From assembly GCF_014268445.2 (NCBI RefSeq), contig NZ_CP077089.1:548501-612500 (forward strand): 64,000 nt of DNA, read 5' to 3'. This stretch comes from Pseudomonas tensinigenes (GTDB lineage: Bacteria > Pseudomonadota > Gammaproteobacteria > Pseudomonadales > Pseudomonadaceae). The stretch's first letter is position 1. The number at the start of each line of letters is the position of its first letter. Below the pieces are notes generated by a model. That model made no database searches, had not been told where the DNA came from, and saw nothing but the letters and a program-made list of their open reading frames with translations. The position numbers and the translations under genes are program-made. Below are positions 43,566 through 52,883 of the stretch, piece by piece.

Positions 43566-43942
43566 GTTTTCTTTGCGCGGCGTTTGCGATTCGCTGGCTT
43601 CGACGGCTTCGACGGCTTCGACGGCTTCGACGGCTTCTGCACTTTGCGGTAGATCCACACGCCGAACATCGCAATTGCCAGCAGCAACATCATGACGACG
43701 CCTTGCCGCACAAATTCAAACCAGAACCGCCGGGGTTGCTCGGCCAAGGTGTAGGTGCTGCGCGGGCCACGGTTGGTGGTGGTGATGGAGCCGCTGATCC
43801 AGCTGTCGATCAGCATCCAGATTGATGCGCCAATGGCGAAGGCAATCAGCACAACAAAGAGCACGGTCAGCCAGTAACTCGTGCTGCTAGGACGATAGGG
43901 CGGCGGATGAGGCAGGGGGACGCGGGTTCGTTTCTGGTTCAT
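43562..43942 (-). CDS. Two-TM membrane protein with KPS repeat tail
   Basis: 126-residue inner-membrane protein of unknown function from the ATG at 43942. TM1 is about residues 24-45 (YWLTVLFVVLIAFAIGASIW) and TM2 about 80-100 (VVMMLLLAIAMFGVWIY). A basic C-terminal tail contains four to five Lys-Pro-Ser repeats (QKPSKPSKPSKPSKPANRKR) encoded by a near-perfect 9-bp tandem repeat. Such a tract can change copy number by slippage. It is convergent with the YceK-like lipoprotein gene. Confidence 0.72.
   Translation of the reverse strand: MNQKRTRVPLPHPPPYRPSSTSYWLTVLFVVLIAFAIGASIWMLIDSWISGSITTTNRGPRSTYTLAEQPRRFWFEFVRQGVVMMLLLAIAMFGVWIYRKVQKPSKPSKPSKPSKPANRKRRAKKT
43596..43637. repeat. 9-bp tandem repeat within the KPS tail
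   Basis: The unit GGCTTCGAC is repeated four times plus a partial fifth copy (GGCTTCTGC). The repeats are in frame and encode Lys-Pro-Ser on the minus strand. Confidence 0.9.
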
Positions 43943-44027
43943 CGCGGGGATGACCCTCTTCCGTAAGGGGTCGCCAAAATAGCGCGTATTCAGCTGACTG
44001 AAACAGTACTCACCCAATCGCAGGCAT

Positions 44028-44060
44028 AAAAAAACCCTGAATCTTGCGATTCAGGGTTTT
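44028..44060. terminator. Terminator of tRNA-Phe
   Basis: The 13-bp stem AAAACCCTGAATC / GATTCAGGGTTTT with loop TTGC has its T-run on the minus strand, 8 bp past the tRNA 3' end. Confidence 0.9.
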
Positions 44061-44067
44061 CGGTATT

Positions 44068-44143
44068 TGGTGCCCAGAGACGGAATCGAACCGCCGACAC
44101 GGGGATTTTCAATCCCCTGCTCTACCGACTGAGCTATCTGGGC
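44068..44143 (-). tRNA. tRNA-Phe (anticodon GAA)
   Basis: 76-nt cloverleaf on the minus strand starting GCCCAGATAGCTCAGTCGGT, with anticodon loop TTGAAAA (GAA), T arm GGTTCGATTCC and encoded CCA. It is adjacent to yggX, as I recall for other Pseudomonas. Confidence 0.97.
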
Positions 44144-44247
44144 AACGGGGCGCATTAAAAGGGTTTTTCGGATTTACGTCAACGACTTTTTTAAAATTTC
44201 TTAAATTAATTCCGTCGCTTACGATCCCACCCCCGATTTTGCAGGGT

Positions 44248-44520
44248 TTACTCAGCAGGCGGAACGTAGCCTTCGGCCTTGGCGTATTCCTCGCCGGAGA
44301 AGTACTTGTCCATTTCGCCCTGAAGATATTTGCGGTCTTCGGCGTTCATCATGTTCAGACGCTTTTCGTTGATCAGCAGGGTTTGGTGTTTCTGCCAGTC
44401 AGCCCAGGCCTTGGCCGAGACGTGGTCAAAAATATCCTGACCTTTGGCGCCCGGGAAAGGAGCGCGGTCCAGCGCGGGCAGTTCTTCTTTGTACTTGCGG
44501 CACATTACGGTGCGGGTCAT
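44248..44520 (-). CDS. yggX: Iron-trafficking/oxidative damage protection protein YggX
   Basis: Small 90-residue protein thought to protect Fe-S clusters and limit Fe(II)-driven damage. The family signature is [20 protein letters not shown] near residue 5 (conserved Cys6) with [18 protein letters not shown] near 40. Its start overlaps the mutY stop by 4 bp. In E. coli yggX is also downstream of mutY, so the pairing links repair of oxidised DNA with protection of iron centres, including the MutY cluster itself. Confidence 0.95.
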   Translation of the reverse strand: MTRTVMCRKYKEELPALDRAPFPGAKGQDIFDHVSAKAWADWQKHQTLLINEKRLNMMNAEDRKYLQGEMDKYFSGEEYAKAEGYVPPAE

Positions 44521-45584
44521 GGCGACTCTCCTGCATTCAAGACGGCGGCCGCGCGTTCGAGCAAGGTTTTGACCGGGGCGGCGAGGCCCAGGCGCGGCGG
44601 GGTGGCGAGGTTATACCAGAGCCAGTCGGCCTCGGCCACGTGATGGGCGGCCTCCTGCACCTGAACCAGCCAGGGTTCGATGGACAGCTGGAAATGGCTG
44701 AACGTGTGGACGAGGCTCGGCAGCGCCTGCTGCTCGCCCATGGTCAGCGAGTGCTGAGCGGCGAGATGTTGCAGGTCATCGAGGTCGTCGAGTTCCGGCA
44801 GGCTCCACAAACCGCCCCACAAACCGCTCGAGGGGCGGCGGTAAAGCAGAATCGCGCCGTCGCCGTTGGCGAGCATTGGCATCAGCGTGCGCTTCTGCGG
44901 GATGGCTTTGCGCGGCTTGGGGATCGGGTAGCGGGTTTCGAGACCGAGCATGTGCGCCTCGCAGCCACGTTCCAGTGGACACAGCAGGCAACTCGGCTTG
45001 CTGCGCGTACACAGTGTGGCGCCGAGATCCATCATTGCCTGGGTGTAAGCGTTGACCCGATCGTGCGGCGTAAAGCGCTCAGCGTTGGCCCAGAGTTGTT
45101 TGGCGACCTTCGGCTCGCCGGGGTAGCCCTCTTGCGCAGTAAAGCGCGCCAGCACGCGTTTGACGTTGCCGTCGAGGATCGGCGCACGCAGGCCCATGCT
45201 GATGCTCGCGATGGCGCCAGCGGTGGACAGGCCAATGCCCGGCAGATCGGTGAGCTTTTCAACGTCACGCGGAAACTCGCCGCCGTACTGGCTGACGACG
45301 ATCTTCGCGGTCTTCTGCAAGTTGCGCGCACGGGTGTAGTAACCGAGCCCGGTCCACAGGTGCAGCACCTCGTCTTCGGGGGCTTCGGCCAGCGCTTCGA
45401 CCGTCGGCAGCGCGGCCATGAAACGGTCAAAATAATTGAGCACGGTGCTGACTTGGGTCTGCTGCAACATGATCTCCGACACCCACACCCGATACGGGTT
45501 GATGTCCTGCTGCCAAGGCAGATCGTGGCGCCCGTGGCGGTCGAACCAATCCAGCACCGCCGTGGAAAATTGCTCCGCTCTCAT
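44517..45584 (-). CDS. mutY: A/G-specific adenine DNA glycosylase MutY
   Basis: Removes adenine mispaired with 8-oxoguanine. It has 355 residues, with the glycosylase domain and helix-hairpin-helix [18 protein letters not shown] near residue 118. The catalytic Asp of the HhH-GPD lies near 143, and the [4Fe-4S] motif [17 protein letters not shown] near 197 (Cys spacing x6-x2-x5) is intact. The C-terminal Nudix-like 8-oxoG recognition domain spans about 235-350. It overlaps both asmA (4 bp) and yggX (4 bp), so the three are one transcript. Confidence 0.96.
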   Translation of the reverse strand: MRAEQFSTAVLDWFDRHGRHDLPWQQDINPYRVWVSEIMLQQTQVSTVLNYFDRFMAALPTVEALAEAPEDEVLHLWTGLGYYTRARNLQKTAKIVVSQYGGEFPRDVEKLTDLPGIGLSTAGAIASISMGLRAPILDGNVKRVLARFTAQEGYPGEPKVAKQLWANAERFTPHDRVNAYTQAMMDLGATLCTRSKPSCLLCPLERGCEAHMLGLETRYPIPKPRKAIPQKRTLMPMLANGDGAILLYRRPSSGLWGGLWSLPELDDLDDLQHLAAQHSLTMGEQQALPSLVHTFSHFQLSIEPWLVQVQEAAHHVAEADWLWYNLATPPRLGLAAPVKTLLERAAAVLNAGESP

Positions 45585-47806
45585 CGCTTGAACAGCCCCT
45601 TCAATGCGTTTTTCAATTCCGGGCTGACCTTGTCACCGAGTTTCTCGTCGATCTTCTCACTGAGCTTGTCGCCGGCCAGTTTGGTCGCGACCTGACCGAG
45701 GCGATCGTTGTCGACGCGGCAGGCCTTGGCGCCCAGTTCCAGAGGGCCACGGCAGCGCAGCGGCCATTCGACACCGACGAATTTTTCGCCGACCTGACAC
45801 GCCGGATCCGGCATGGCGCTGGTGTCGCCCTCGACGATGATGCCGACGCGGTAGTCCATGCCGAGCACGCGCAAATCGATGTCGCCGTCACCGTTGACGG
45901 TCATGCCGGGGATGCGCACTTTCAGGTCCGGATTGCTGGCGACGCCGTTGCGGAAGGTCAGGTTGCCCTTGAGTTCCTGGAACGGCGTGTCGTTGCCGCG
46001 TGGCTCGCCGCTGAGGGTTTTGCGATTAAGCGTGGCGATGCCTTTGCACAGTTGCTGCTCAAGGTTGGCGTTGAGCAGCACGCCGTTGTTGATCACGAAA
46101 CTGGCGTTACCGTTAAGCGTATCGATCAGTGCCTGCTGGCTGTTGCCGCTGCCGGTCACGTTGCTGGTGAGGGTCACCAGACCTTTGACCGGCGGGTTCT
46201 TGCCTTGGCTTTCGAGGATTTTTTCTACAGGCACGCGATTGAGCCTGGTCTGCAGGTTCAGCACAGGCGCGCTCGGGCGTACATCGAGAGTCCCGTTGGC
46301 GGCGAAACCGCCGTTGTACAACTCACCGCTCAGGTTGGTCAGGGTCAGCAGGCCGCCCTGGCCGGTGGCTTTCAGTGCGGCGTTCTGGATCGGCAGTTTA
46401 TCGAGGGTCAGTTGGCCGAAGGTCAGATCGGCATCGACGTCGAGTTTGGCCAGGCGTTCAACCGGCAGCAGGCGCTCGGTGCTCCAGGCGGTTTTGCTGG
46501 GTTTGTCCGGCAGAGGCGTTGAGCCGGCACCGGCCATCGCATCGGCTTCGGTGCTGGCGACTTCGGCCTGACGCACTTGCGTGGCGCTGTTGGCTTGCGC
46601 CGATTTTGGCGGCAGGTAGCGGTCGACGTTGAACGTGTCAGCCTTGAGGATTGCCCGCAGTGACTGTTTGGCGAAATCCTCGACGGCGATGCGGCCGCTG
46701 AAGCTGCTGTCGTCGAGTTTCAGGTTGATGTTGTCGAAAGCGATGCTGGTTGGCGTGGCGGCAACGCGGCTGACCAGTTCGACCTTGCTCAGGCTGCCTT
46801 CGGTCATGGCCGGCAGTTTCTGGCCGATGCTGTCGACGAATTTCGCCAGATCGAACTGGGCGATGGAGAGGCCGCCAGTGATTTGTGGGGTCTTGTCGAG
46901 GTCGTTGGCTTTCAGCTCGCCCAAGGCGCGCAATTGGTTGGCGGAGATCTTGATGCCGGTCCATTCGGCGACGTTCGCGGCTTTGTCCAGCGATAACTGG
47001 CCTTGAGCTGCGAAGGTCATGGTCTTGCCTTGCAACGGATCGCCGGCCAGCTCGCCGGACAGCTTCATGTCTTCGAACCTGTAGCGTTGCAGCGCGCGCT
47101 CGATGCGCAGCTCGCCGGTGAGCTCGGTACGCACGCGCAGGACGGGCTGGTTGGTGCCGAGGAATGCCGTGGCTTTCACCGGAATATTCGTCGAATCGTG
47201 TACCGGGCCGGTGCTCAACTGAATGCTTTCGGCGCTGAACTGCTTGCCCGTCAGTTCATCGTTGTATTCAACACGGGCGTTGTTGACGGTCAAGCTGTCG
47301 ATATCCAGGCGGATCGGCTGTGGCGGTTTTTCGGGTTGGGCAGGGGCCTCTGCAGTGGCTGTGCTGGCCGGCGCCGGAGTGCCGGCAGGTGCGGCGGCTG
47401 TCGGCACTTTGCCGATGTCTTCCCAGTTACCGTGGCCGTTCTTGTCGCGTTTCAGGCGCAGATTCAGGCCTTCAACGCGCACATCGCTCATTTGCACTTC
47501 GCGGCGCAACAGCGGTAGCACGCGCACGGACAGGCCGAGCATCTGCAGATCGGCATACGGTTCGGTCGGATTGATCAGGGTGGCGACGCTGGCTTCGTGC
47601 AGTTCCAGGCCGAGCCACGGAAACAGGCTCCAGCCGATGTCGCCATTGAGCGTCAGCTCGATGTGGGCCTTGTCGCGGGCTATCTGGCGGATCTCGTCTT
47701 TGTAATCGTTGGGATCGAAGAGGTGGGTCAGGGCAAAACCTGCCGCCACGATGATCAGCAACAGCCCGAGAAGTACCAGACCCAGGATTTTGCCGAACGC
47801 TTTCAT
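45581..47806 (-). CDS. AsmA family protein
   Basis: Large inner-membrane-anchored periplasmic protein of 741 residues with one N-terminal TM (ILGLVLLGLLLIIVAAGFAL) and the AsmA domain at the start (LFDPNDYKDEIRQIARDKAH, GDIGWSLFPWLGLELHEASV). The long beta-rich middle ends in the AsmA C-terminal repeat (LNGNASFVINNGVLLNANLE) and a closing segment LRGPLELGAK-like. A Pro/Ala-rich linker lies near residue 135. AsmA-like proteins influence outer-membrane lipid balance and may form lipid-transfer grooves. It is the first gene of the asmA-mutY-yggX operon. Confidence 0.9.
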   Translation of the reverse strand: MKAFGKILGLVLLGLLLIIVAAGFALTHLFDPNDYKDEIRQIARDKAHIELTLNGDIGWSLFPWLGLELHEASVATLINPTEPYADLQMLGLSVRVLPLLRREVQMSDVRVEGLNLRLKRDKNGHGNWEDIGKVPTAAAPAGTPAPASTATAEAPAQPEKPPQPIRLDIDSLTVNNARVEYNDELTGKQFSAESIQLSTGPVHDSTNIPVKATAFLGTNQPVLRVRTELTGELRIERALQRYRFEDMKLSGELAGDPLQGKTMTFAAQGQLSLDKAANVAEWTGIKISANQLRALGELKANDLDKTPQITGGLSIAQFDLAKFVDSIGQKLPAMTEGSLSKVELVSRVAATPTSIAFDNINLKLDDSSFSGRIAVEDFAKQSLRAILKADTFNVDRYLPPKSAQANSATQVRQAEVASTEADAMAGAGSTPLPDKPSKTAWSTERLLPVERLAKLDVDADLTFGQLTLDKLPIQNAALKATGQGGLLTLTNLSGELYNGGFAANGTLDVRPSAPVLNLQTRLNRVPVEKILESQGKNPPVKGLVTLTSNVTGSGNSQQALIDTLNGNASFVINNGVLLNANLEQQLCKGIATLNRKTLSGEPRGNDTPFQELKGNLTFRNGVASNPDLKVRIPGMTVNGDGDIDLRVLGMDYRVGIIVEGDTSAMPDPACQVGEKFVGVEWPLRCRGPLELGAKACRVDNDRLGQVATKLAGDKLSEKIDEKLGDKVSPELKNALKGLFKR

Positions 47807-47884
47807 GGGCGAGTCCTTGTAGTTAGTCGAATTCGTAATTTAGCCGGGGAGTATAGCGCTGCAACTGCCCGGTTCGCTGTGACG

Positions 47885-48289
47885 TCATGTTGCCGGGACT
47901 TCCAGCGGAACACACAATTTGGCGGCGAGTGCCTGAGCCTCCAGATGCCCGGCAGGCGCCAGCAGACGCAACTCAGCCCCCGCTTGCGACGCCATTTTCT
48001 GTGCTTGGTTCACCAGCCGTTCGGCAACTCCACGGCGGCGGGTAACTTTTCGTACGCATAAATGGGACAAGTACCAGACGTCGCGGTGCCTTTGCAGAAT
48101 GCCGGCACTGAGCAGGCGATCGTTGAAGCGGCCGGCAATAAGAGCCCCGTCCGCGAGTGCGCTTTCGATCAGCTCTGCCTCCCCGGAAAACGGAGCGAAC
48201 AGCCATTCAGGGGCGTCGCGATAGATCTTCTGCAGATCCTGTTGATCCTGATAACTGGCGTCTTTCAAGGCTTGGACAATGACTGGCAT
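47885..48289 (-). CDS. PanZ/PanM-like GNAT protein (acetyl-CoA sensor candidate)
   Basis: 134-residue GNAT-fold protein. The acetyl-CoA motif is LCVRKVTRRRGVAERLVNQA near residue 70. Together with GRFNDRLLSAG near 48 and DLQKIY near 17 it matches the pattern of E. coli PanZ (PanM), which promotes maturation and acetyl-CoA-dependent feedback inhibition of aspartate decarboxylase PanD. The ATG at 48289 is chosen because upstream codons run into a class A palindrome. It stands alone between asmA and the REP element. Whether it acts on PanD in Pseudomonas is unknown. Confidence 0.78.
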   Translation of the reverse strand: MPVIVQALKDASYQDQQDLQKIYRDAPEWLFAPFSGEAELIESALADGALIAGRFNDRLLSAGILQRHRDVWYLSHLCVRKVTRRRGVAERLVNQAQKMASQAGAELRLLAPAGHLEAQALAAKLCVPLEVPAT

Positions 48290-48312
48290 ACGTTCCCCCG
48301 CAGGAATGCTTC

Positions 48313-48396
48313 TGTAGGAGCTGCCGAAGGCTGCGATCTTTTGATTTTGTTCCCGCAAAAAAGATCAAAAGATCGCAGCCTTCGGCAGCTCCTACA
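48313..48396. repeat. REP-like palindromic doublet, class A
   Basis: Inverted TGTAGGAGCTGCCGAAGGCT units lie at both ends, 23 bp upstream of the PanZ-like gene start. This places a stable hairpin in or near that gene's 5' region. Confidence 0.9.
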
Positions 48397-48606
48397 CGTT
48401 TGGAGATCAGATGACAGAAAAAAGGTGATATCAGTTTGGTTTTTCTGTCACGTGCAAATGGTAACCTTCGCCCGTTCGTCCGTCCTTCTGCGACTTAACG
48501 TCGCGCCTTCAAGGAGCTTCACCCAAAAAAACGGTCATGCCTGCGTGCATAAAGGCCGGGGGTGAACAGTGGCTGGCGAACCATACTAATAATTGGGGGA
48601 TACACA

Positions 48607-50271
48607 ATGAGCACGAGCATCACGGCGGACGGCCTTCGCGCCGACCAGCCTGCGTTCCTGTCCAAGGAACGCATCATCGCCAAGCCCGGTTTCAACCGCT
48701 GGCTAGTTCCACCGGCCGCTCTGGCCATCCACCTGTGCATCGGCATGGCCTACGGTTTCTCGGTGTTCTGGTTGCCGCTGTCCAAGGCTCTGGGCGTTAC
48801 TGCTCCAGTGGCTTGCGCGCCGGACATGAGCTTCATCGCACAGGTATTTTCGTCGAACTGCGACTGGCCGATCTCCATGCTCGGCTGGATCTACACGCTG
48901 TTCTTCATCTTCCTCGGCTGCTCGGCAGCGATCTGGGGTGGCTGGCTGGAACACGCCGGGCCACGCAAGGCCGGCGTTGTATCGGCCTTGTGCTGGTGCG
49001 GCGGTCTGCTGATCTCGGCGCTGGGTATTTATACCCACCAGATCTGGCTGATGTGGATCGGCTCCGGCGTGATCGGCGGTATCGGTCTCGGTCTGGGCTA
49101 TATCTCGCCGGTGTCGACCCTGATCAAGTGGTTCCCGGACAAGCGCGGCATGGCCACCGGCATGGCAATCATGGGTTTCGGTGGTGGCGCGATGGTCGGT
49201 GCGCCATTGGCGACGGCGCTGATGAGCCACTTCGGTTCGGCTGAAGGTGTCGGCGTCTGGCAGAGCTTCGTGGCCATGGCTGCGATCTACTTTGTGTTCA
49301 TGATCGGTGGCGCTCTGGCTTACCGCGTGCCGCCAACCGGCTGGAAACCGGAAGGCTGGACCGCTCCGGCGAAGAAAGCGGCGAACGCAATGATCACCAA
49401 CCGTCACGTGCACGTGAATGTGGCGTGGAAAACCCCGCAATTCCGTCTGGTCTGGCTGGTGCTCTGCCTGAACGTGTCCGCCGGCATCGGCATCCTCGGC
49501 ATGGCTTCGCCGCTGCTGCAGGAAGTGTTCGGCGGCAAATTGCTGGGGGTTGATGTGCCTTTTGGTCAGCTCGATGCTGGGCAACTGGCTTCGATCGCGG
49601 CGATTGCTGCCGGTTTCACCGGTCTGCTGAGCCTGTTTAACATTGGTGGCCGCTTCTTCTGGGCTTCGTTCTCGGACTATCTGGGCCGCAAAAACACCTA
49701 CTTCGTGTTCTTCGCCCTGGGTTTTGCTCTGTACGCGCTGATTCCGAACATGGGCCATCTGGGCAACGTTGCACTGTTCGTGGCGGCGTTCTGCATCATT
49801 CTGTCGATGTACGGCGGCGGTTTTGCGACGGTGCCGGCGTATCTGGCCGACCTGTTCGGTACGCAGATGGTTGGTGCGATCCATGGTCGTCTGCTGACGG
49901 CTTGGGCTGCGGCTGGCGTGCTGGGTCCGGTATTGGTGAACTACCTGCGTGAGTATCAGCTGAGCATCGGCGTTGAGCGCGCTGCCGCTTACGACATCAC
50001 CTTGTACATCCTCGCCGGTCTGCTGGTGCTGGGCTTCCTGTGCAACCTGATGGTGCGTCCGGTGGCTGACAAGTACTTCATGACCGACGCTGAGCTGGCT
50101 GCCGAACAGGCGCTGGGCCACGACAAGGGTGCTGACGCCAGCACGGTTCTGGAGTGGAAAGCCGCACCGGGCAGCAAGCCGCTGGCAATCGCTGCCTGGC
50201 TGGTTGTAGGTATTCCGTTGGCGTGGGGTGTGTGGGTAACCCTGCAGAAGACGGCGGTACTGTTTCACTAA
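48607..50271 (+). CDS. OFA-family major facilitator transporter
   Basis: Inner-membrane MFS transporter, 554 residues, with twelve predicted helices and long cytoplasmic termini. Signatures are IGMAYGFSVFWLPLSKALG near residue 45, SPVSTLIKWFPDKRGMATGM near 170 (the MFS loop motif) and GRFFWASFSDYLGRKNTYF near 350. The build matches the oxalate/formate antiporter (OFA) family, but the extra C-terminal tail (ADKYFMTDAELAAEQALGHD) is typical of a Pseudomonas branch with uncertain cargo. The frame extends upstream without homology; the ATG at 48607 is used. A monocarboxylate or dicarboxylate is the likely substrate. Confidence 0.88.
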   Translation: MSTSITADGLRADQPAFLSKERIIAKPGFNRWLVPPAALAIHLCIGMAYGFSVFWLPLSKALGVTAPVACAPDMSFIAQVFSSNCDWPISMLGWIYTLFFIFLGCSAAIWGGWLEHAGPRKAGVVSALCWCGGLLISALGIYTHQIWLMWIGSGVIGGIGLGLGYISPVSTLIKWFPDKRGMATGMAIMGFGGGAMVGAPLATALMSHFGSAEGVGVWQSFVAMAAIYFVFMIGGALAYRVPPTGWKPEGWTAPAKKAANAMITNRHVHVNVAWKTPQFRLVWLVLCLNVSAGIGILGMASPLLQEVFGGKLLGVDVPFGQLDAGQLASIAAIAAGFTGLLSLFNIGGRFFWASFSDYLGRKNTYFVFFALGFALYALIPNMGHLGNVALFVAAFCIILSMYGGGFATVPAYLADLFGTQMVGAIHGRLLTAWAAAGVLGPVLVNYLREYQLSIGVERAAAYDITLYILAGLLVLGFLCNLMVRPVADKYFMTDAELAAEQALGHDKGADASTVLEWKAAPGSKPLAIAAWLVVGIPLAWGVWVTLQKTAVLFH

Positions 50272-50295
50272 GTAATTGGTAAAACGCAGTACCCC

Positions 50296-50385
50296 TGTGG
50301 GAGCGAGCCTGCTCGCGATGACGGAGTGTCAGTCGACATAAATGTTGGCTGACCCACCGCATTCGCGAGCAGGCTCGCTCCCACA
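50296..50385. repeat. REPIN-like doublet, class B (90 bp)
   Basis: TGTGGGAGCGAGCCTGCTCG ends lie in inverted orientation with an inner GTGTCAG...GCTGACCCACCGC. It separates the OFA gene from hisB. Confidence 0.92.
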
Positions 50386-50542
50386 TTTGTTTTTGCGCTG
50401 CCTGTAATGGCTTGTATGGACATGTCTACCCGCGACAGCCGGGCGTTCTATCCGTCTGCCATCTCACCTCTCGTGTTTCTGTTTGCGCCCCGCGTGCCTA
50501 TAATGGCTGCCTTTTTCGCCCAATGATTTTGCGGAGCTGGTG

Positions 50543-51136
50543 ATGGCCGAACGTAAGGCGTCTGTCGAGCGCGACACTCTGGAAACCCAGATCAAAGCCT
50601 CGATCAACCTTGATGGCACCGGAAAGGCCCGATTTGATATCGGTGTTCCTTTTCTTGAGCACATGCTGGATCAGATCGCCCGTCACGGGTTGATCGACCT
50701 GGATATTGAATGCAAGGGCGATCTGCATATCGACGACCACCATACGGTGGAAGACGTCGGTATCACCCTCGGCCAGGCGTTTGCCAAAGCCATCGGCGAT
50801 AAAAAAGGCATCCGTCGCTACGGTCATGCCTACGTGCCGCTCGATGAAGCGCTGTCGCGCGTCGTCATCGATTTCTCCGGTCGTCCAGGCCTGCAGATGC
50901 ACGTGCCGTACACCCGCGCCACCGTCGGCGGCTTCGACGTTGACCTGTTCCAGGAATTCTTCCAGGGCTTCGTCAACCACGCGCTGGTCAGCCTGCACAT
51001 CGACAACCTGCGCGGCACCAATACCCACCACCAGATCGAAACCGTGTTCAAGGCTTTCGGCCGCGCGCTGCGCATGGCCGTCGAGCTGGATGAGCGCATG
51101 GCCGGGCAAATGCCATCGACCAAAGGCGTTCTGTAA
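50543..51136 (+). CDS. hisB: Imidazoleglycerol-phosphate dehydratase HisB
   Basis: Catalyses the dehydration of IGP to imidazole acetol phosphate in histidine synthesis. It has 197 residues and is monofunctional, with no phosphatase domain. Metal-binding motifs are [16 protein letters not shown] near 33, [16 protein letters not shown] HHTVED near 67 and [12 protein letters not shown] near 160. The ATG at 50543 follows GGAG; a GTG one codon upstream is less likely. The stop TAA shares its last base with the hisH ATG, so the genes are coupled. Confidence 0.96.
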   Translation: MAERKASVERDTLETQIKASINLDGTGKARFDIGVPFLEHMLDQIARHGLIDLDIECKGDLHIDDHHTVEDVGITLGQAFAKAIGDKKGIRRYGHAYVPLDEALSRVVIDFSGRPGLQMHVPYTRATVGGFDVDLFQEFFQGFVNHALVSLHIDNLRGTNTHHQIETVFKAFGRALRMAVELDERMAGQMPSTKGVL

Positions 51137-51774
51137 TGCAGACGGTTGCAGTTATCGATTACGGCATGGGTAACCTGCATTCGGTGGCCAAGGCCCTCGA
51201 GCACGTCGGTGCCGGCAAGGTGCTGATCACCAGCGATGCGGCGGTGATTCGTGAAGCTGACCGTGTGGTGTTCCCCGGTGTTGGCGCGATTCGCGACTGC
51301 ATGGCGGAGATCCGTCGCCTCGGTTTCGATTCGCTGGTGCGCGAAGTGAGTCAGGATCGTCCGTTCCTCGGCATCTGTGTCGGCATGCAAGCCTTGCTCG
51401 ACACCAGCGAAGAGAACGACGGCGTCGACTGCATCGGCCTGTTCCCGGGCGCGGTGAAGTTCTTCGGCAAAGACCTGCATGAAGACGGCGAGCACCTGAA
51501 AGTCCCGCACATGGGCTGGAACGAAGTGCAGCAGAAAGTCAGCCACCCGCTGTGGCATGACATTCCGGACATGGCGCGTTTTTACTTTGTGCACAGCTAC
51601 TACATTGCCGCCGCCAACGCGCGGCAGGTGGTCGGTGGCGGTCATTACGGCGTCGATTTCGCCGCGGCGCTGGCCGATGGCTCGCGTTTCGCCGTGCAGT
51701 TCCACCCGGAGAAAAGCCATACCCATGGCCTGCAATTGCTGCAGAACTTCGCCGCGTGGGACGGTCGCTGGTAA
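51136..51774 (+). CDS. hisH: Imidazole glycerol phosphate synthase glutaminase subunit HisH
   Basis: Class I glutamine amidotransferase that delivers ammonia to HisF. It has 212 residues with the triad Cys in [14 protein letters not shown] near 80, His and Glu in [14 protein letters not shown] near 188. It is coupled to hisB (1-bp overlap) and followed without gap by the DUF2164 gene. HisH and HisF work as a heterodimer making IGP and AICAR. Confidence 0.96.
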   Translation: MQTVAVIDYGMGNLHSVAKALEHVGAGKVLITSDAAVIREADRVVFPGVGAIRDCMAEIRRLGFDSLVREVSQDRPFLGICVGMQALLDTSEENDGVDCIGLFPGAVKFFGKDLHEDGEHLKVPHMGWNEVQQKVSHPLWHDIPDMARFYFVHSYYIAAANARQVVGGGHYGVDFAAALADGSRFAVQFHPEKSHTHGLQLLQNFAAWDGRW

Positions 51775-52035
51775 ATGGCTGCCAAGAAGTCCAAACCGCC
51801 GATTCTGACCCTCACTCCCGAACAGGAGAACGAGGCCAATCGCAAGATTCAGCGGTTCATGGAAGACCGTTTCGAACTCGACCTGGGTTCGTTCGAAGCG
51901 GCGGAAATTCTTGAGCTGTTTACCCGCGAAATTGCTCCGCACTATTACAACAGGGCGATTTTCGATGTGCAGACCCACCTCAAAGAGCGGTTTGAAAGCA
52001 TCGAAAGCGACCTGTGGGCGCTCGAAAAAAATTAG
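51775..52035 (+). CDS. DUF2164 family protein
   Basis: 86-residue protein of unknown function inserted in the histidine operon. The family pattern is ILTLTPEQENEANRKIQRFM near residue 10 with EAAEILELFTREIAPHYYNR near 43 and a C-terminal amphipathic helix. It starts directly after the hisH stop. The position suggests co-expression with histidine enzymes but no catalytic motif is visible. Confidence 0.88.
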   Translation: MAAKKSKPPILTLTPEQENEANRKIQRFMEDRFELDLGSFEAAEILELFTREIAPHYYNRAIFDVQTHLKERFESIESDLWALEKN

Positions 52036-52036
52036 G

Positions 52037-52118
52037 AGCAGCTGCAAGCCGCAAGCTTCAAGCTGCAAGAACTGGTACACCGCATGCTCGCAGCTAGTCG
52101 CTTGCAGCTTGCCGCTCT
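52037..52118. repeat. Imperfect inverted repeat in the his operon
   Basis: Two inverted, imperfect copies of an AGCTGCAAGCCGCAAGCTTC-like unit lie between DUF2164 and hisA. It is another palindromic Pseudomonas repeat type and could form an internal hairpin that tunes the hisBH to hisAF ratio. Confidence 0.6.
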
Positions 52119-52136
52119 TTTGACGAAGGAAAAAGC

Positions 52137-52874
52137 ATGCTGATTATTCCCGCTATCGATCTTAAAGACGGTGCCTGCGTACGTCTGCGCCAGGGCCGCA
52201 TGGAAGATTCCACAGTGTTCTCCGATGACCCGGTGAGCATGGCTGCCAAGTGGGTGGAGGGCGGTTGCCGCCGTCTGCATCTGGTCGATCTGAACGGCGC
52301 TTTCGAAGGCCAGCCAGTCAATGGCGAAGTCGTCACCGCAATCGCCAAGCGCTACCCGACCCTGCCGATCCAGATCGGTGGCGGTATCCGTTCGCTGGAA
52401 ACCATCGAACACTACGTCAAGGCTGGCGTCAGCTACGTGATCATCGGCACCAAAGCGGTTAAAGATCCTGCATTCGTCGCTGAAGCGTGCCGTGCGTTCC
52501 CGGGCAAGATCATCGTCGGTCTGGATGCCAAAGACGGTTTCGTCGCCACCGATGGCTGGGCTGAAATCAGCACCGTGCAGGTCATCGATCTGGCCAAGCA
52601 GTTTGAAGCCGACGGCGTGTCCTCGATCGTTTATACCGACATCGCCAAAGACGGCATGATGCAGGGCTGCAACGTGCCGTTCACCGCTGCGCTGGCCGCT
52701 GCCACCAAGATCCCGGTGATCGCTTCCGGCGGTATCCACAATCTGGGTGACATCAAGTCGCTGCTCGACGCCAAGGCGCCGGGCATCATCGGCGCCATCA
52801 CGGGCCGGGCGATCTACGAAGGCACCCTCGACGTCGCCGAAGCGCAAGCTTTCTGCGATTCGTACCAAGGCTGA
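52137..52874 (+). CDS. hisA: ProFAR isomerase HisA
   Basis: Isomerises ProFAR to PRFAR, the fourth step of histidine synthesis. It is a TIM barrel of 245 residues with the N-terminal catalytic Asp8 in [17 protein letters not shown] and the second Asp in [13 protein letters not shown] near 130. Phosphate-binding loops [11 protein letters not shown] near 79 and [11 protein letters not shown] near 200 are present. An AAGGA ribosome site precedes the ATG. It is followed by hisF after 9 bp. Confidence 0.96.
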   Translation: MLIIPAIDLKDGACVRLRQGRMEDSTVFSDDPVSMAAKWVEGGCRRLHLVDLNGAFEGQPVNGEVVTAIAKRYPTLPIQIGGGIRSLETIEHYVKAGVSYVIIGTKAVKDPAFVAEACRAFPGKIIVGLDAKDGFVATDGWAEISTVQVIDLAKQFEADGVSSIVYTDIAKDGMMQGCNVPFTAALAAATKIPVIASGGIHNLGDIKSLLDAKAPGIIGAITGRAIYEGTLDVAEAQAFCDSYQG

Positions 52875-52883
52875 GGACTGACC

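Noticed and set aside
43596..43637. CRISPR or VNTR outside genes
   Set aside because: The repeats are 9 bp, contiguous and in frame with the membrane protein gene.
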